From Lineus longissimus (lineage: Eukaryota; Nemertea; Pilidiophora; Heteronemertea; Lineidae): a DNA stretch of 64,000 bases. The DNA lies in the NCBI RefSeq assembly GCF_910592395.1, contig NC_088313.1:18554437-18618436 (forward strand), in the 5' to 3' direction. The notes under the pieces were generated by a model. It was not told the DNA's origin, searched no databases, and saw only the letters and a list, made by a program, of their open reading frames with translations. Made by a program: the position numbers and the translations under genes. Below are positions 28,701-39,100 of this stretch, one piece after another; the first letter of the stretch is position 1, and each line of letters begins with the position of its first letter.

Positions 28701-30879
28701 ACTGTCCCAGATTCCTCAGACTTTTATTAACTATATTCCTGTCTCTTTTAGTGGAAGCAAGTATTTGGCAAAGGCAAGAACCAGAAAAACAAAGTGATAC
28801 TGTACTCCTCCAAGCAGAAGGTCCCGGATGGCGATGCAAACCTGCCTAACTTCTCGCGGCCAGGAGACTCTTTCTCGCTGACAGATTTCTCCTCACAGAG
28901 GCTAGCAGAGCAGTTGACCCTGATTGAACAGGCGTTATTTAGGGAGACACACCCGGTAATGTTCCTCAACTCAAAGGCTGTTGGAATTGGGGTTGCGTCA
29001 CTCAGCAGTACAGGCATGAGGAAGTCCTCCTCAGCAGGGTAAGTCTTTGGATTTGTCGGCACAAAAAATGCTATTTCTTCAACTCCTCTAATAGCCTTTC
29101 ACCCATGTGATGGATTCAAAAAAGAAGTTTGTCTTCGACACTGTGTCTTCAATAATAAGTTATAAAAATCTCATGTAAGGGGCCACATTTTAGCCTCACT
29201 AGTTAATGTTTACTCAAGGTGATTCTAACTTTTTTTAGACGCGTGAAGGTTTGGGACGGTCCGATAGAGAAGTCACTGTTTGTTGGGAACGAGAGTCTAC
29301 GAAATTGCATTCAGAAGATGATTGAACACGGTCACCGATTGACACACTGGGTGGCTGCGGAGATCCTCTGCTGCAGCTCAGCCAAGGTAAGCATCCTTCA
29401 TTTTGTTGAAGCACACGTCTGGCCTACTGGATATCGATTAACCCTTTTAGGATTGGAGCAGCTATGTTAGAAAATGTATAATTTGCTCCAAAATGAAATC
29501 AATCAAGATATGCACAGCATGACCAAGAAGTGCTTTCTCATCAGCTTCCAAACAAGTGGTCGTTTCAACTTTGATAACAGACAACTTTCAGTGCAGAAGT
29601 TCTGTGTCTAGATGGGAGTTTTTCTGTGGACATGAAAAGGGATGAAACCCATGTGGTCTTAAAGTTCTCCTGCCCAAAGTTGGAATCGATGGTGTAAATG
29701 TGAGTTGAAAGACCACATCATTTGTGTAAAGCTGTCACTGAATTCATTTCAGGTTCAGCTAAATATCTTGACCAAATTCATCTACACTGCCAAAATGTGC
29801 CTGGATATGAGAAATTATGCGACGGCGATATCGATCATCGATGCGTTGGAGAACTATATTGTGAGACAACTACCAGTCTGGAAGACGCTACCTTCCAAGT
29901 CTGTCAGTATCATGGAAGACCTGACCCAAGTCAAGGTAAATACATTGTGTGTTGTTTTTATGACTCAGTGGCAGTGTGGTTGCAAAGCTTTAGAATTGGC
30001 TAGGTTGATCTAGCCTCGAGAAAACAGAGCCATATCCAGACAAGCACCCAAACTGAGAATGAGGAATTCAAGGCATCTGGAACCCTCATTCGGGACCACT
30101 CAAGACCATGATTTATTTGTTTCTTGCAGGCTTATCTGAAGAAAGACAACATGTGTCTCGTACAAAGTCCAGAGGCTAAACTTGGTCCAACTATTCCATC
30201 TGTCCTGTTATTCCTGCTGCATGTTCAGCAGTTAGAGATTGGTGGATTCACTCTCGCTAATGGCATGTTCAAGTGGACAAAAATGAGGTAGGACAAAAAG
30301 ACAGTAGATCCCCTTTATATAGGACACCCTTCAAACTGACACATGCTGACCCTTGTAGAGAGGTGTCCTTATTTCAGAGGATTGATTGTATAGAGTAATT
30401 TTGGAACCAAAATTGGTGTGGTTGAGTGAAATATGGTTACAGCACGGTGACAGGAAAATTCGTCCCCGGTAATTCGTCCCCGGATAATTCGTCCCCGCAA
30501 ATTCGTCCCCGGATAATTCGTCCCCAAGGAAAATTTTCCGGGGACGAATTTTCCTAGAGCCTTACATCACACATGGTCTATAAATACTGCACAACAGACT
30601 TTGGTCTACAAACAACTGACTATCATGTCTTAACTCTTCAGGTCCATTGCCCGTGTCATAGATCAGCTGCGGATCTTTAAGGACTATTATTACGAATTCG
30701 AATCATCACCGGACCTCGAGGACACCATCCAACAGCGCATACAAGACTACAGGGAATGTGACCTTCATACGTTGGCTTCACAACATGAAATTAATGTGAC
30801 CAAACTACCATCGAGTGGCAAGTTGCCGGATGCATTTAGGAGTTTGAAGAAAAAATTCCAGGGGAAGAGTGACTTTTAG
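7243..30879 (+). CDS. KNDC1: KNDC1 / very-KIND Ras guanine-nucleotide exchange factor (23 exons, about 2,798 aa)
   Basis: Coding exons: 7243-7483, 10521-10576, 14459-14705, 15657-17146, 17429-17540, 17651-17943, 18470-18571, 19619-19729, 19957-20052, 21514-24229, 24507-24648, 24858-25773, 26078-26216, 26369-26466, 26735-26940, 27557-27667, 27989-28133, 28421-28582, 28752-29038, 29239-29386, 29753-29935, 30130-30287, 30642-30879. Phases agree throughout. Domain order is KIND1 (about 15-180), a disordered acidic/Ser-rich exon (182-678), KIND2 (about 679-847), two long basic/Ser-rich disordered regions (917-1821 and 1869-2174), a coiled coil (2175-2253), RasGEF_N/REM (2254-2407) and RasGEF (2462-2798). 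Two KIND domains plus a C-terminal RasGEF is diagnostic of KNDC1, which in mammals is a neuronal RasGEF that binds MAP2 through KIND2 and restrains dendrite growth. At about 2,800 aa it is much longer than human KNDC1 (about 1,750), the excess being disordered. The ATG at 7243 precedes the KIND fold; an in-frame ATG at 7189 is an alternative start. Confidence 0.92.
10599..11770. repeat. 1.2-kb interspersed repeat with internal ~300-bp tandem units
   Basis: It starts with a hairpin (agctcacctc, loop, gaggtgagct at 10599-10624), continues into a (CGT)n tract and ends with a second gaggtgagc at about 11747. Between them about three copies of a 300-bp unit follow. Words such as ggtacacatgtaccc (10796, 11096 and 11397) and caaggtcacagaggtcaaatg (11007, 11307 and 11621) recur at 300-314 bp spacing. 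There is no coding capacity. Elements with an agctcacct start and a CGT-repeat core are, to my recollection, common in marine invertebrate genomes; I cannot name the family. Confidence 0.8.
10641..10749. repeat. (CGT)n trinucleotide microsatellite
   Basis: Roughly thirty near-perfect cgt/gtc triplets sit in KNDC1 intron 2, just after the hairpin that opens the surrounding repeat. On both strands the tract yields poly-Arg open frames. These are artefacts, because they start inside the repeat and have no homology or splice support. Confidence 0.95.
17429..18571 (+). other. KNDC1: KNDC1 exons 5-7: second KIND domain
   Basis: Exons 17429-17540, 17651-17943 and 18470-18571 encode residues 679-847. 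The domain begins LSIGVVLRRIGCGLPERELW, parallel to the first KIND domain. It includes ISFIALPD, the FLAPEAILGGGLNEKTIVFS segment (like a kinase APE to helix-F region) and IRPTLIEVLEKC. In mammalian KNDC1 the second KIND domain binds MAP2; whether this copy does is inference. The following exons 8-9 encode a charged linker ending in LKP. Confidence 0.88.
20357..20362 (+). other. Candidate 6-nt microexon of KNDC1
   Basis: The six bases acaaac lie between a good acceptor (ttctttcatctttag) and a canonical donor (gtaagt) in the intron between exons 9 and 10. Both neighbours are phase 0, so inclusion would add Thr-Asn without shifting frame. No homology can support an exon this short, so it stays a candidate. 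It is not included in the 2,798-aa count. Confidence 0.3.
20425..20545. repeat. Short tandem repeat, about 48-bp unit, three degenerate copies
   Basis: The phrase (c)atggcttg followed by atcaacaaa-like sequence and ttgtcc recurs at about 20431, 20480 and 20528. It lies just downstream of the candidate microexon, inside a KNDC1 intron. It has no coding signal. Confidence 0.6.
22309..22535 (+). repeat. KNDC1: In-frame Ser/Asn-Ser-Gly-Phe repeat within KNDC1 exon 10
   Basis: Five degenerate copies of a roughly 16- to 19-residue unit follow one another in frame. Each begins NSGF or NSGV, continues with (T/S)VVSP or a variant, then a Gly/Ser/Ala-rich spacer. They sit in the disordered region between the second KIND domain and the REM-RasGEF module. 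The copies differ at the DNA level, so the array is not very recent. The function is unknown; repeated SP sites suggest possible phosphorylation. Confidence 0.85.
30311..30420. repeat. Decayed copy of the 6361-6540 repeat in the last KNDC1 intron
   Basis: It shares ggacaccct, the gctgaccct/gctgtcct word and agagaggtgtcctta with the upstream copy in the same order. Its end, ggaaccaaaattggtgt, matches gggaccgaaattagtgt there. This is good evidence that the two are members of one dispersed family. Confidence 0.6.
30452..30555. repeat. Small foldback element with 18-bp perfect inverted repeats
   Basis: The left end aggaaaattcgtccccgg (30452-30469) is the exact reverse complement of the right end (30538-30555). 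Between them aattcgtcccc recurs in tandem at 14- to 16-bp spacing. The 104-bp block lies in the last KNDC1 intron. It has no coding capacity and resembles a miniature foldback or MITE-like insertion. Confidence 0.8.
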
Positions 30880-33107
30880 ATTATTTTGTGGCTTGATTCC
30901 CGACTGAGAGTAGATTGTTGGATCGGTGAGATAAGTCTTCACATATAAGTTGTGAGGGTGTATATAAGTCCTGTAGTGTGTCATAAGCTCAACTAATTTT
31001 GCTGATTGTGTGCAATTGTGAGTCAACCATGCAATGTCCTGCAGGCCTGTTAGTATCCAATACTTTTCTGGCGGTAGACGGAGCAACATGTTACCAAGAT
31101 CATCAGAGCATGATAGATAATGGTCATGAACAATATTACTTTGCCAGCTGTGCAATTGTGATGAGGAGTTGGAATTATAAAAGCTGAGACCATGAGCTGT
31201 GGATCGGTGCATGGTACTCAGGTGTTAGGGGTTGATTTTCTTTTTTGATATGTCCTAAGTAATAATGACTCTGACAATATTTGTAACCCATTGAATTTGA
31301 TATTCCATGTGTTGGAGTTAGTAAGTGGGAATAGTGAGCAGATGCAAACATCTGTCCTCATTTATTGACAAGTGTGACTGAAGCACTTATGTTTGTACAT
31401 TTTATGAATATAATTTTGCTGTTGAATTTGTGCATGGTCCATTCAACACCGTCCATAGTAACTTTGCTATATCAATAATATTTATTTTGATTTTTTTGTA
31501 ATATGTATTTATAGCACCATGGTTTTTCATGAGAATAAAAAATGGAAATTGACATTCTTGCTCTTTCTTGGTATGGTTGAATGGGGAATGTGGGCATGTT
31601 CATCAGGTGCTGCATGCAAAGACTGAGGCTTGGATCCTTGGTAAACACTGCTGCAAGAGGCACTCAAAGGACAACACTTCCATGATAGACCACCTCTCCC
31701 CTAAGGTGTCCATTGATAATCTAATGAAGCAAGGTGGAACAGGACTCTCTTGTCTGCTCTGTTATGAGCTTTTCACTGGTTGTGACTATGTCCTGACCAT
31801 CTCCTGTCGAAACAGTCTTGGTTGTGTATATCATGATGTGTGGACCATAACTGAGTGCATTATGATTGGCCAGTATCTTTCTGTCTGTGGGATGACGAAA
31901 CAACCTCTGCCAGCTGCTTATCTATTCAGATTGTGAAGGCCTTGACACAACCGAAAAACTCTGAAACAACCAACCAACCCTTGGCGCTGCGAACAGGGGC
32001 GCGGCCAACTGACTGAACCTCTTCAAGCTGGTTATCTGGCCAGGTTGGGAAGACATTGACGCAACCTTAGGTCTCATAAGGGACTTTTTTGTATTCATGC
32101 GCGGCCTAACCGTAGTTCCTAAAATCATTGATTTCTCGATCCTCACAGTGTTAATTTAGCAGTTGTTTTGGCAGAGGCATGTCTTTTGGAGTTTCTGAAA
32201 CCTAAAGCGCTACTCAATAGGCGGCTAACAAGAAACTACGCATTTACTGTTGTTGCCGACGTATGTGTACACTGAACTTGGAATGTGCGTCGGCCCCGTG
32301 TTGAAATGCCGTCCAGTGCCAGTTGGTGCGTTTTTCGCTGATTTGTGCAAAATTCAACATATCTCAAAAGTTCAATTGTTGACCCTCGATTTTTTTTTTG
32401 ATTTTTGTGTAGCGTAAGCAACTGTCTTTCAGGGGAGAATGGTCACTGTAAGAATTATTCAGGAAGAAATGTATAATATTTGGGGGTTTTCGTGATTGTC
32501 AAGCCCAATTGGCAATATTGCCATTTGGGATGGTGAACAGAGCTAGGAGCAAATGCGACGCTTATGATTTATTTAAAGATATAAAATGCCCGATTTAACA
32601 TCCTGCAGAATCAGGGGAATCGGGCGTTTCCAGTGATATACGACACAAATGGGTTGTCCTCATGTATTCACTTTGGAAACGCATTTTAAAATAGATGTAA
32701 CGTCCTGTTAATGGGGCACGTCATCATCGCGTACATTTGGGAAAAACTCCCTAACGAGACCTTATATGAGCTATCTTTTTCCCATACATTGTTCTCGTGG
32801 TGTACGTAAAGTTAGCTAATACATGTAATAGTATCTAGAAACAATATTCAGTTAATGATATTACACTTTTTTTCATTATTGTTTGCTTGATATTGCTGTA
32901 TTCTTAATTTTCATGAATTAATTTTGAGCATTATATTTACAACGAATTTATTATAACAAATTCAAATCAAAATTCACAATCACATGAAATGACACAGAAA
33001 GTTTAGTGTACTAATTGCTCGCTAGGTTCTTGCGTCCTCAAACCGACTGACAACTCTACTTTTTATATACTTTCACGCTGTCCTGGAGAAATCAAGTTGA
33101 TTTTCAA
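30880..33107. other. KNDC1 3' UTR and intergenic spacer
   Basis: AATAAA at 31534-31539 (context gagaataaaaaatgg) is a good KNDC1 polyadenylation signal, giving a 3' UTR of about 660 nt. Beyond it I see no gene. Open frames at 31568-31936 and on the minus strand show no domain or splice logic. The last few hundred bases before 33108 must hold the promoter and 5' UTR of the next gene; no core promoter motif is clear. Confidence 0.5.
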
Positions 33108-36100
33108 TGACGAAGACAGGTAAGATATCTTAACACGAACCTTCTCCACCTACGAAACCAATTATTAGCCCAGGAGTCGCTCGCAAAGAGGGTGAACATG
33201 TTGTCCAGTTTTCACATGTAGTGTGTCATGACTAGACTAGTGTATCGTGCATGTGTTCCGCGCATTTTACCGATCTGCGCTATCTTAAGATTGCGCTGCG
33301 CATTCTTAGGATCCTATAATTGCGCGGCAATCTCGAGATCGCGCAAGGGAGTTGGGGGGTCTTGCGAGCCAATGAACGAATGATGAATGATTGTCCTGCA
33401 AATAATATAACTGACTTATCATGTTCTCTCCGAGAATTTGCAACATCAGACTGCATAAATTATGATGAAATATATGAACTATGGGTTGCCATTCCAACAA
33501 TAATCTTCCGCACGGCTCATGGGCTTGAATTTTGTGAAAAGTCCCATCAACTTCTGCAATGTTAAAAGAAAACGAGGACGGGAAACTTGGTGTGAAAGAA
33601 AATGGTGTCCCCTACGTACTACTATCACGAGACACTAGTCTCCCTTGTCCCACAACAACAGGTAAAACTATAGTAGTAGAATTCGTTCTATTGTTCAATG
33701 ATTGTTGAGGGATTGTTAGATTTATGGTAAGGGCCGGTGTAACATCTGTGGTTGTTCCCCATGTTTCAGTGTTTCCAAACAATAGGCAGCTAGAGAGACC
33801 ATGACTGTTCAATAGGAGGGATACACAGAAAAACTCGTCAATCTATTTTTGAGCGTTCCCAAACAATGAGGGGAAACACCCAAAAACAGAAACACTCAAA
33901 AACATTACACCGGGGTAAGGGGCCGTTCATAATCATCAATGTGAATAAAGGACACTTTGTGCGAAAGAAAATGTTGTCCCCTACGTTATTCATTAGACTA
34001 TAATCCCACCTTTGGTGACAAAGAAAATGTCGTTCCTTGTGGAGAGTAAGTCATATCATATTCGTCAAAAAGTGTCATACTGAGATCTGTTCACATTATC
34101 AAAGGCATGGCCGCATTAATTACCACTGCTAATTAGGCTTCTGAGATGATGGTCAGTAAATATTGGTCAAAGTGTCATAGTGAGATCTGTTCACATTATT
34201 AAAGGCATGGCCGCCTTAGCGGCTTCTGAGATGATGGTCAGTATAAAATATTGGTCAAAGTGTCATAGTGAGATCTGCTAATTAGGCTTCTGAGATGATG
34301 ATATGTTCATATTTGACTTGACACAAGCCAATTTTAGCACTTACTAATTATCATGATTAATATTCATTGATAATTTTTGGTGAAATGATCACTATGACAG
34401 AACGCTAATTTACATATAATTACCAATTACCAATTATCAATTATCATTAATTGGTGAATAAACTAAGTTCCATGACAATATTGTGCGACTGTAAGTGTAA
34501 ATATCATAAACATTGTATTGTGTAATCATATATATCAAGGAAATGTAAATACTATTGGGATGTTATTATAAATAAAATAATTAAAAACGTATAATAAAAT
34601 CTTAGTTATTAGATGTATCTCTTTATTCATTAAGTAAATCCGGATGCAAGATTACAACCAAATGTACTTGATCAATCATTAATTTTCAAAAGCATTGCTC
34701 TCAGGTTGGATGTCCATCAGCAAGCTGTGTTAGGGGATAACCTGAAATATAAAACAGTATTTATAATGAGAAGATAACATAAAACCTTACATGTAGGCCT
34801 AAGTGTCTCCCTTCTCTAACGAATGCCTGAGCATGGAGGTATCTTAATAATACCTCCATTACCTGCAGTTATCTTAATAATACCTCCATGGCCTGAGGTA
34901 TGGCCTGAGGTACAAAATACAAATCAACCACTCTACAGTCAACTTTGGCCGGTATTAAATTAATTTACTTTCAGCATCCCATAGACAGTCACATGACAGT
35001 AATGTGACTGTTGGTGTAGCAAAAAATTAGGTGAAAAATAAAGCTACCAATGGCAATGCAAAGCTGAACATGTAAAAGTATCATCATCTCTAAAATGCGC
35101 AATCGGCAAAAAGCGCACGCTCACCCTTGCGCGATCTCGAGATTGCCGCGCAATTAAACGATCCTAAGAATGCGCAGCGCAATCTTAAGATGGCGCTAAT
35201 CGGTAATTAGCGCGGAACACATGTATACTGTATTACATGTATTAATTAGTCTCATGTACACCATCCGGCGTGCATGCATGTAGTGGATGTACGTTTGACT
35301 GCTCCTTTTGCATTCAAGGCCTTTTCGAAGAAGACGAATAAGCACCAAAACAAATCAAATGCGCACCTCACATTTGATGATATTGGTCCTCGGCCAGGGT
35401 CCCGTATGTGTAAGGCCAGGGGTCACAGACATAGTCATGATAGTGGGTGACACTTAGGCCTATGGTATTGACTTGTCCGAAGTTAATTTATCTTTGCCTT
35501 TGATGTGTTCTGAGAGTGCGCAGTGCAGGAGAGCAAGAAGGTGATTGTGTTGCACTTTCTGATAATCAGTTTCTATTTTCATTGCAGAGCTCGCTGCGCT
35601 TTCAAAGCGCTCAGTCGATGACTTGAAGACGAGCTTAAAGAAGCTGGGCTGTTCTCCAACAGGCAACAAGGCGCTGCTCATCAAGCGTCTCTATTTGACA
35701 AACTTGTCGAAAAAGCAGCTGACGTCACTCTCTGAGTTATGTGGGACAACTGGAACTGATGACAAATCTCTTGTCCAGGGATTAGAGAAAGTCAATTTTG
35801 AGGATAGAATTGAAGGTGTGTTTCCTTACCAAATGTATTAGATGAAGTATACCTGCAAGTCTGCTTGAATATCATAGTGGATGCCTTCTCCAGAACAGCA
35901 GTATTGGCTCTGGCCTGGTGAGCCCAATATAGTGAAATAGCTGTGCACATCATGTAAACTCTCTAACTGAACATTGCTTCAACCTGTGGATGCGTGTGGT
36001 TACTGTTGACTTCCAATGCCCTTATTTATGTATCTCATAACCATTGACCGAAATTCTTGTTGTGGTTTGGTGGTGTGTTGTTAAAAAAGCTTTCTTTTCT

Positions 36101-39100
36101 GTCTAGAAGCCCTCAGTGCAAAAGAGTCGATCATGGTTGGTGATGAAGAATTTGACTTGCTGGACGAAGCGATCATCAATGAGGGCGATGATGAGTTCCG
36201 TGGTTCAGATCACGGGTCTGATGCGCAGGAGGGATCGAGCTTCGATGGTGGTCAGTTTGTGGTGTTAGATGATGTCGAGCAGGATGAAGGTTCTGGAGAG
36301 AATCTGGAGATAGATGAAGACGAGGATGGACCTGAAGAGGTGAGCACTCTGTCACTGGCAAATATTCCATGAAAAAAAAAGATTTTCGACAATTTTCACG
36401 CTTTCCCACTCAATGGTGAAGCACTCAAGCACTGACTCCAACTTGTGACTCCTTTCAGAGTGGAATCCTGTTGGCAGATATCCATATATACAGGGTGAAC
36501 CCCACAGGTGAATCTTGCAAGTGCACTCATTCAGTCTGGAATATTCCGTCCTTTGGAATTTGCTATTGCCCTTGCCCTTGACTTACAAACCATGTATTTT
36601 TTTCCTCATTTCATCAGGTTGGTTTGAGCATTGCCACAGATGAGAATGAGATCGCTGAGATCTGGGCCAATGAAGAGAGGCGCAAAGCTGAAGAGGAAGA
36701 AAGGATCAAGGAGGCCGAGAGGAAGAGGAAGGAAGACGAGCGAAGGAAAGAGGAAGAGGCTGAAAGACTAAAGAAAGAGGCTGAGAGGAAGCGGAGAGAA
36801 GAAGAAAAGGAAAAGGTAAGGTTTAGTTTGGCAGCCATTTTGTGGTTCTTGGCGACAGTGGCCTCTGAGAAGAGGAACGAAAGAGGGAAATTCAAGCTGC
36901 TGTGTTGCAATTTGCTGTCCTCTCTGCAACGATTCCGCTTGAGGCCTGGTGTTATTAGACATGTGCTTGTATACCCTCAATGAGCAACGTGACTGCATAA
37001 CTCAGACAAGGTTTTGTTTTCCTTCCGTTCTCAAGAAAAGAGAAGAGGAGAAGAGGAAACGTGAAGAGGAACGAAAGAGGGAAGAAAAGAAGAGAGAGGA
37101 AGAAAAGAGAAAGAAAGAAGAGGGGAGGAAGAAGGAAAAGGAGGAAGAGCGCAAGAAAGAGGAGAAGGTCGGTCTAATATTTTAAGAAGCTTTTGTTTTT
37201 GTTCTGAAAGTAGATACTTGACAACCCCTTCATCTTGAGCTCTTATTTTAGGCGATAAAAGTGGGCCATAGCCTGAGCTGCCAAATGCTGATGCTGGTCT
37301 TTGTGGCCTTGGCAGCCGCAGGATTAGAGGTAGAAATCTCGCTGGGCAGGGCTGGTCTATTGGAGGTTAATGATATCCTGGTCTAATGAATGGAGGGCTT
37401 TCCTACTTCTTCAAATTATGGGTTTTACACTGAACTTCATTTAGAACTGCAGAAAGATTTGCAGAATAATCCTTCTCCAAAATTAAAGTTGGTGATCCTT
37501 GAATAAGCTAATTTTGCTTGTTCGTGCCAGTCATGGCGCTTTATTCATGAATCCTCTATATTTTCTTCAGAAAAGGGAAGAAGAAAAGAAGAAAAAAGAA
37601 GAGGAACGAAAGAAGGAGGAACAGAAACGTGAAGAGGAGCAAAAAAGGAAAGAAGAGGAGAAAAAGAGAGAGGAAGAGAAAAAGAAGGAAGAAAAAAAGG
37701 AAGCTGAGAGAAAGAAAGAGGCTGAACGAAAAAAGGAGGCCGAACGCAAGAAAGAGGCTGAACGAAACAAAGAGGCTGAACGAAAGAAAGAGGCTGAACG
37801 AAAGAAAGAAGAAGATAGGAAGAGGGAAGAGGCAAAGAAAAAAGATGTGAAGATGAAAGTGGAGAAAGTGAAAAAGGAGGTATGTTGGAGGTCAAGTTTA
37901 CACCACTTTTTGTGAATTGTGAATGTACTAACTCTCCTTCATCTTCTGCAAGGTTTGCTCTACAGTTGGATGTGTTAATCTCCTGAGAGTATTCCTCCTC
38001 CAAGATGGGATGAGCGTCTTTATTGGACGAGTTGAAATGACTCAAACAGATAATTGAAAGTGGCCAACAACTTGTTGGTTTTTGGAAATTGTGATATTTC
38101 TACATTGAGGTAATCTAATGATTGAAATCTTTCTAGGAGGAGAGTGCTAAAGGCAAAGAAACATCAGGGAAGAAACTGACTTTCTGTTCTGTGTGTAATA
38201 TGTACTGCACAAGTTCTGAGGTAGGTCTTTTACTGCCTTTTGCCTTGATAGAGCAGACTATTGGTATCTGTGGTGATTGGCAATTCACAGTCTTCTTCTG
38301 ATCATTGAGACACCAATTATTAATCTTTAAAGATCTAATATTTTGTCATTGACTTGTTAATATGTGGTAACTTCCAACTTTACCCTTTTGCTCCTGGTAG
38401 AGCAAAGGGACTCGACAAAACGAAACGCTCTGATTTTTCTAAGCAGACAATGTATCGGTTATAAATATTGTCAAAATGTAAAGCCTCATCTTCAGTGGCT
38501 CTAATATTTCAGGCATATGATTACCATGTGAAGGGTCCTATCCATCTAGACAGGCTAGAACAGAAGAAGCACCCGGCCCCCAAAGCCTCTGAATTTTCGA
38601 GCAAGAGTGTCAAGAATGAGAGTAAGGATAAAAGTCATCAAGGATCGCCGAGGACCAATATCATCAAATGTGAGGTGAGCACTCTGATCATTGCAAGAAC
38701 TTGTAATGTCATGCTTTGCTGTGTCCACTTACTTGGATTGTGTCACAGAGTCACAAGGCTGTTATTTCTGTTTATCATAGAATAATCACGCACTTGACTG
38801 AAATACTGGTGCATCATAATGAAGTAGTTCTTGACACCAAATTTTTTTTCGCTACAGCTGTGTAACCTTCACTTCCCGAGGTCAGGATCACTGAAGAAGC
38901 ACTTGACTGGAGAAGAACACATCAAGGTAGGACAAATTGTATGATCATGATTAAAGATGACATTTTCTAGCCACATGGAAGCCAAGATTCCAAGTCAGAT
39001 AACTGAGACTGAGGCAAGCAATGATTATGGTGAAACCAAAGCCTATTTGATGCAGTATGTTTTTGACGTACCAGAAACAAAGAGCGATTTATTTGGTGAT

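Larger units (their letters stand above)
26735..30879 (+). other. KNDC1: KNDC1 exons 15-23: RasGEF_N (REM) and RasGEF catalytic module
   Basis: Exons 15-17 encode the REM domain, including GTPTGLTVYLFAK, the hallmark FIHEFFYCYRYFTTAREVL, and the LLQYWVEGFYSLDF helix. After a linker exon, exons 19-23 encode the catalytic domain. It contains FSSQRLAEQLTLIEQALFR, the HWVAAEIL segment, the NYATAISIIDALEN helix (the helical-hairpin region that opens the Ras switch), PTIPSVLLFLLHVQQLEIGG and a terminal MRSIARVIDQLRIFKDYYYE. The catalytic fold looks complete, so the protein should be an active exchange factor for a Ras-family GTPase. Confidence 0.92.

Noticed and set aside
37545-38045. 166-codon minus-strand frame opposite the ER/K exon
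   Set aside because: It is the antisense shadow of the Glu/Lys/Arg repeat (poly-Ser/Phe/Leu), with no independent evidence.
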